A DNA stretch of 64,000 bases from Cytobacillus oceanisediminis (GTDB lineage: Bacteria > Bacillota > Bacilli > Bacillales > Cytobacillaceae): contig NZ_CP065511.1 in assembly GCF_022811925.1 (NCBI RefSeq), forward strand, positions 4,519,501 to 4,583,500, read 5' to 3'. The notes below the pieces were generated by a model. It saw nothing but the letters and a program-made list of their open reading frames with translations. It was not told the DNA's origin and made no database searches. This document shows positions 60,834 to 64,000 of this stretch, piece after piece; position 1 is the stretch's first letter, and every line of letters begins with the position of its first letter. A program made the position numbers and the translations under genes.

Positions 60834-61349
60834 TTACTTGTCGTTTTTCGGTGCTAAGACCATAAACATGCTTCGGCCATCCATTTTTGGATGTGACTCG
60901 ACTGCTGCAACTTCATTGCATGCTTGTGCAAATCGGATTAAAACACGCTGGCCAATTTCCTTATGCGTAATGGCACGACCTTTAAATCGGATCGATGCTT
61001 TTACTTTATCGCCTTTTTCAAGGAATTTAATAGCATTGCGAAGCTTTGTATTAAAGTCATGCTCTTCAATAGTCGGGCTAAGACGAACTTCTTTAATACT
61101 AATAATCTTCTGGTTTTTGCGAGCTTCTTTGTCTTTCTTCTGCTGCTCGAATTTGAACTTTCCGTAGTCCATGATACGGGCTACCGGAGGTTTCGCATTC
61201 GGTGCAACCAGAACAAGATCAAGATTGGCACGAGAAGCAATTTCAAGTGCGTCGAATTTTGATTTAATACCTAACTGCTCGCCGTTTTGGTCAATAAGAC
61301 GGACTTCGCGGGCGCGAATGCCCTCGTTTAACAACATATCTTTGCTAAT
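60834..61349 (-). CDS. infC: Translation initiation factor IF-3 with AUU start codon
   Basis: 171 residues if started at ATT 61349 ([17 protein letters not shown]). The ATT is 7 bases after GGAGGTG, an ideal position, whereas the first ATG (61337) is 19 bases away. AUU starts are the known basis of IF-3 autoregulation. IF3 N domain (about 1-75) and C domain (about 85-171; [28 protein letters not shown]). Confidence 0.95.
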   Translation of the reverse strand: MSKDMLLNEGIRAREVRLIDQNGEQLGIKSKFDALEIASRANLDLVLVAPNAKPPVARIMDYGKFKFEQQKKDKEARKNQKIISIKEVRLSPTIEEHDFNTKLRNAIKFLEKGDKVKASIRFKGRAITHKEIGQRVLIRFAQACNEVAAVESHPKMDGRSMFMVLAPKNDK

Positions 61350-61395
61350 AGCTAGACACCTCCAAGGTTTAATGCGAACACAACGTTTGGGTCAA

Positions 61396-61425
61396 GAAAA
61401 GCGCAAGCGCCTGCTGGAGCAGACA
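61396..61425 (+). repeat. Minimal dispersed repeat in the infC leader (family A)
   Basis: AAAAGCGCAAGCGCCTG joined to CTGGAGCAGACAG, a 30-bp unit with both ends of family A and a self-complementary GCGCAAGCGC. It lies between the L20-type leader and the infC ribosome binding site. Confidence 0.6.
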
Positions 61426-61518
61426 GCTTTAAAGCTGCCAGCTGCACCGGACCAAAGCTGAATCGCAAGTTATGCAACATTTCTCTTCCGGAGTGGAAGC
61501 AGAGCTGTTTTTAACCAA

Positions 61519-61640
61519 ATAAAAAAGTGCGGATGAAAACACCCACACTTACGTATATAAACAGAAAATGTTCACGTAAAACCTGCCAACTGCACTTTGC
61601 GTCAATCAGGTGAGAAGCGGGTGCTTCTTCTTTTCCTCAA
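61519..61640 (-). promoter_or_regulatory. L20-type leader with attenuator of infC-rpmI-rplT
   Basis: On the minus strand AAAGTGCAGTTGGCAGG and a later partner stretch, then an intrinsic terminator AAGTGTGGG / ATCCGCACTT with TTTTTATTT (61519-61550), well upstream of infC. In B. subtilis L20 binds such a leader and promotes premature termination. Position and layout match; the binding itself is inferred. Confidence 0.8.
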
Positions 61641-61663
61641 ACTGTATTCAATTTACCTTAGCT

Positions 61664-61693
61664 ACTATATCACAAAGTATGATTTCGTGTCAA
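61664..61693 (-). promoter_or_regulatory. Sigma-A promoter of infC-rpmI-rplT
   Basis: Minus strand TTGACA, 18 bp, TATAGT. Confidence 0.8.
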
Positions 61694-61781
61694 ACGAATA
61701 ACTTTTATCACAACGAAGAAAAGCATAACAAAATTAATCGCTTTTGGCAATATGATTTTAACATTTTTTCAAAATGAATTT

Positions 61782-61806
61782 AATGCCAACTTTTTGGTTG
61801 GCATTA
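61782..61806. other. Isolated hairpin in the thrS-infC gap
   Basis: Perfect stem AATGCCAAC / GTTGGCATT with a short T-rich loop and no clear T-tract. The rest of 61694-61853 is AT-rich with no gene I can support. Confidence 0.45.
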
Positions 61807-61853
61807 GCTGACTCTGAAATCATAGTTACTGGCGGGTTGTCACGAAGCGTTCA

Positions 61854-61886
61854 CAAAAAAAGGGCTGCAGCTCATGCAGCCCTTTT
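61854..61886 (-). terminator. Terminator of thrS
   Basis: Stem AAAGGGCTGCA / TGCAGCCCTTT with a T-run on the minus strand. Confidence 0.92.
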
Positions 61887-61892
61887 TCATAG

Positions 61893-63824
61893 TTATCGTT
61901 TAACTTCAGCTTTTAGTGCTGAGATGAAGTCTTCAAATGAAACCGTTTCTGATTTTTGCTCTCCATATTTACGGACATTGACAGCTTTTTCAGCTACTTC
62001 ATTGTCCCCTACAACAAGCATGTATGGAGTCTTTTGCATTTGCGCTTCACGGATCTTATAGCCGATTTTTTCATTACGGTCATCCAGCTCTACGCGGAAA
62101 CCCTCTGCCTGAAGCTGCTCCTGGACTTGTTTTGCATAATTAAAGTGAATATCAGGAGAAACCGGAATGACCTGGACTTGAACTGGGGCAAGCCAAGTTG
62201 GAAACGCTCCCTTATACTCTTCAATCAGGAATGCCACAAAACGCTCCATAGTGGAAACGACACCGCGGTGGATAACGACCGGACGATGAGGCTTTCCATC
62301 TTCAGCTACATAAGTCAGGTCAAAACGTTCAGGAAGCAAGAAGTCCAGTTGGACAGTAGATAATGTCTCATCCTTGCCAAGCGCAGTTTTAACTTGAACA
62401 TCCAATTTCGGACCGTAGAAAGCTGCTTCTCCTTCTGCCTCAAAATAATCAAGACCGATTTCATCCATGGCTTCTTTAAGCATTGCCTGTGCTTTTTCCC
62501 ACATTTCATCATCATCAAAGTACTTCTCAGTATCCTGTGGATCTCTGTAGGAAAGACGGAATGAGTAGTCATTGATATCGAAGTCTTTATACACTTCAAG
62601 AACCAGATGTACTACGCGCTTAAACTCTTCCTTAATCTGGTCAGGGCGGACAAAGATATGAGCATCGTTAAGAGTCATGCCGCGTACACGCTGAAGGCCG
62701 GATAGTGCTCCTGACATTTCATAGCGGTGCATTGTTCCAAGCTCAGCAATACGGATTGGCAGTTCACGGTAGCTGTGGATGCCATTCTTATAGATCATCA
62801 TATGATGCGGGCAATTCATTGGACGAAGAACAAGCTGTTCGTTATCCATTTCCATTACAGGGAACATGTCTTCCTGATAATGATCCCAATGGCCGGATGT
62901 TTTATAAAGATCTACACTTCCCATGATCGGAGTATATACATGGTCATAGCCCAGTCTTTCTTCCTTGTCAACGATATAGCGCTCTATGTTGCGGCGGATT
63001 GTTGCCCCTTTTGGAAGCCACATCGGCAAGCCCTGTCCGACTTTTTGCGAATTCATGAACAAGTTAAGCTCTTTGCCGATTTTACGATGGTCACGCTCTT
63101 TCGCTTCCTCAAGGAGACGCAAATGCTCAGCCAGGTCTTCCTTCTTAAAGAAACCTGTTCCATAAATGCGCTGAAGCATCTTATTGTCACTGTCGCCTCT
63201 CCAGTAGGCGCCAGCAATACTTAATAATTTAAACTCTTTTAGTTTGCCAGTCGATGGAACGTGGACTCCGCGGCAGAGATCAAAGAATTCTCCCTGCTCA
63301 TAGATTGTCACTGTTTCATCTTCCGGGATGGCTTCAATCAGTTCAAGCTTGTATTCATCACCAATTTCCTTGTACATCTGAACCGCCTCATTACGGCTGA
63401 CTTCCTTGCGGACAATGTCAAGGTTTTCATTAATGATTTTCTTCATTTCTTTTTCAATCACAGGAAGGTCTTCTGGTGAAAGTGATTCTTCCAGGTCGAT
63501 GTCATAATAAAATCCGCCTTCAATGACAGGACCTACCCCAAGCTTTACATTTTTATATAAACGCTTGATTGCCTGCGCCATTAGATGGGCAGTACTGTGG
63601 CGAAGAACCTCCAGCGCATCGTTTGAGTCCGGTGTTACAATTTCAATAGCTCCATCCTTTTCGATTGGACGGCGAAGATCATACATTTCTCCATCCAGCT
63701 TGCCGGCAATTGCCTTTTTCTTCAGGCCCGGGCTGATCGAAGCTGCAATATCTTCTGTTGTCGTTCCCTTTGGAAACTCCTTTACAGCTCCATCTGGAAA
63801 CGAAACTTTAACAACTTCTGACAT
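61893..63824 (-). CDS. thrS: Threonyl-tRNA synthetase
   Basis: 643 residues. N-terminal TGS domain (about 1-62), editing (SAD) domain with [10 protein letters not shown] and [10 protein letters not shown], class II core with the zinc site in [12 protein letters not shown], and C-terminal anticodon-binding domain (about 535-643). Charges tRNA-Thr and clears Ser-tRNA-Thr. ATG behind GGAGG. A threonine T-box, if present, would be beyond the window; a dispersed repeat lies directly upstream. Confidence 0.98.
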   Translation of the reverse strand: MSEVVKVSFPDGAVKEFPKGTTTEDIAASISPGLKKKAIAGKLDGEMYDLRRPIEKDGAIEIVTPDSNDALEVLRHSTAHLMAQAIKRLYKNVKLGVGPVIEGGFYYDIDLEESLSPEDLPVIEKEMKKIINENLDIVRKEVSRNEAVQMYKEIGDEYKLELIEAIPEDETVTIYEQGEFFDLCRGVHVPSTGKLKEFKLLSIAGAYWRGDSDNKMLQRIYGTGFFKKEDLAEHLRLLEEAKERDHRKIGKELNLFMNSQKVGQGLPMWLPKGATIRRNIERYIVDKEERLGYDHVYTPIMGSVDLYKTSGHWDHYQEDMFPVMEMDNEQLVLRPMNCPHHMMIYKNGIHSYRELPIRIAELGTMHRYEMSGALSGLQRVRGMTLNDAHIFVRPDQIKEEFKRVVHLVLEVYKDFDINDYSFRLSYRDPQDTEKYFDDDEMWEKAQAMLKEAMDEIGLDYFEAEGEAAFYGPKLDVQVKTALGKDETLSTVQLDFLLPERFDLTYVAEDGKPHRPVVIHRGVVSTMERFVAFLIEEYKGAFPTWLAPVQVQVIPVSPDIHFNYAKQVQEQLQAEGFRVELDDRNEKIGYKIREAQMQKTPYMLVVGDNEVAEKAVNVRKYGEQKSETVSFEDFISALKAEVKR

Positions 63825-63844
63825 GATATTTCCTCCTTATTTAT

Positions 63845-64000
63845 AAAGCGCAAGCGCCTCGATCAGCCCCGACAAGCACAAGACGAGCCTCCTAAAAAGG
63901 CGTTCTTTCCTTTTTTGGAGGATTGCCCGAAATGTGGAGGCGACTGCCCAGGGACGACAAGCATAAGACAAGCCCTGCAAGAAGGCGTTTTCTCCTTCTG
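63845..64000 (+). repeat. Dispersed repeat upstream of thrS, cut by the window edge (family A)
   Basis: AAAGCGCAAGCGCCTCG, CCCCGACAAGCACAAGACG, a GAGCCTCCT...TTGGAGG hairpin, CGAAATGTGGAGGCGACTGC, GGGACGACAAGCATAAGAC, then the left arm and loop of another hairpin (GCAAGAAGGCGTTTT). Shares most inner modules with the copy at 50212. Confidence 0.8.

Noticed and set aside
62727..63224. 165-codon plus-strand ORF
   Set aside because: Antisense to thrS and without coding features of its own.

Overview
The window is ordinary chromosomal sequence from a low-to-mid-GC, endospore-forming Firmicute of the family Bacillaceae. The evidence is spore and germination genes (lonB with a sigma-F-type promoter, gerM, gerE, sspI), Bacillus-type regulatory RNAs (two T-boxes, a lysine riboswitch, an L20-type leader), and a gene order that follows the Bacillus subtilis segment from engB/ysxC to thrS almost gene for gene. 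Dispersed repeats suggest the Cytobacillus / 'Bacillus firmus' side of the family, but that placement is a guess. Almost everything is transcribed leftward (minus strand). The plus-strand exceptions are a cut-off membrane gene at the left edge, yslB, rnhC, sspI and ysdB.

Layout from left to right: 1-2.7 kb, a partial membrane gene and a polar amino acid ABC importer. 3-12.5 kb, GTPase and proteostasis genes (engB, lonA, lonB, clpX, tig) and ysoA. 12.6-21.3 kb, the ilvBHC-leuABCD operon behind a leucine T-box, a sigma-A promoter and a CodY-like site, preceded by a tRNA-Arg. 21.8-29.9 kb, ysnB, rdgB, rph, gerM, recQ, racE, ysmB, gerE and ysmA. 30-38.3 kb, sdhCAB, yslB, lysC with its lysine riboswitch, uvrC and trxA. 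38.4-44.5 kb, fatty acid degradation genes (etfA, etfB, fadB, fadR, lcfA) and yshE with a tiny unlisted ORF behind it. 45-51.5 kb, mutS2, polX, yshB, zapA and rnhC. 51.7-56.9 kb, pheST with its T-box, ysgA and sspI. 57-64 kb, ysdC, a dimeric dUTPase, ysdB with a sigma-W promoter, a TVP38-type membrane protein, ysdA, infC-rpmI-rplT and thrS.

The gene content is conserved housekeeping. The least explained material lies between the genes. A family of modular dispersed repeats (left end AAAAGCGGAAGCGCC, right end GGAGCTGGACA, with interchangeable hairpin modules) occurs at least eight times. Copies sit inside the pheS T-box leader, between pheS and pheT, and in the infC leader. Other points are a terminator-like hairpin between the sdh promoter and sdhC, a 21-bp tandem repeat behind rnhC, TetR/FadR-like palindromes in front of fadR, etfB and ysmA, an unassigned palindrome at the lcfA start site, and a 27-codon hydrophobic ORF coupled to yshE. 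I saw no prophage, transposase, CRISPR array or defence system.
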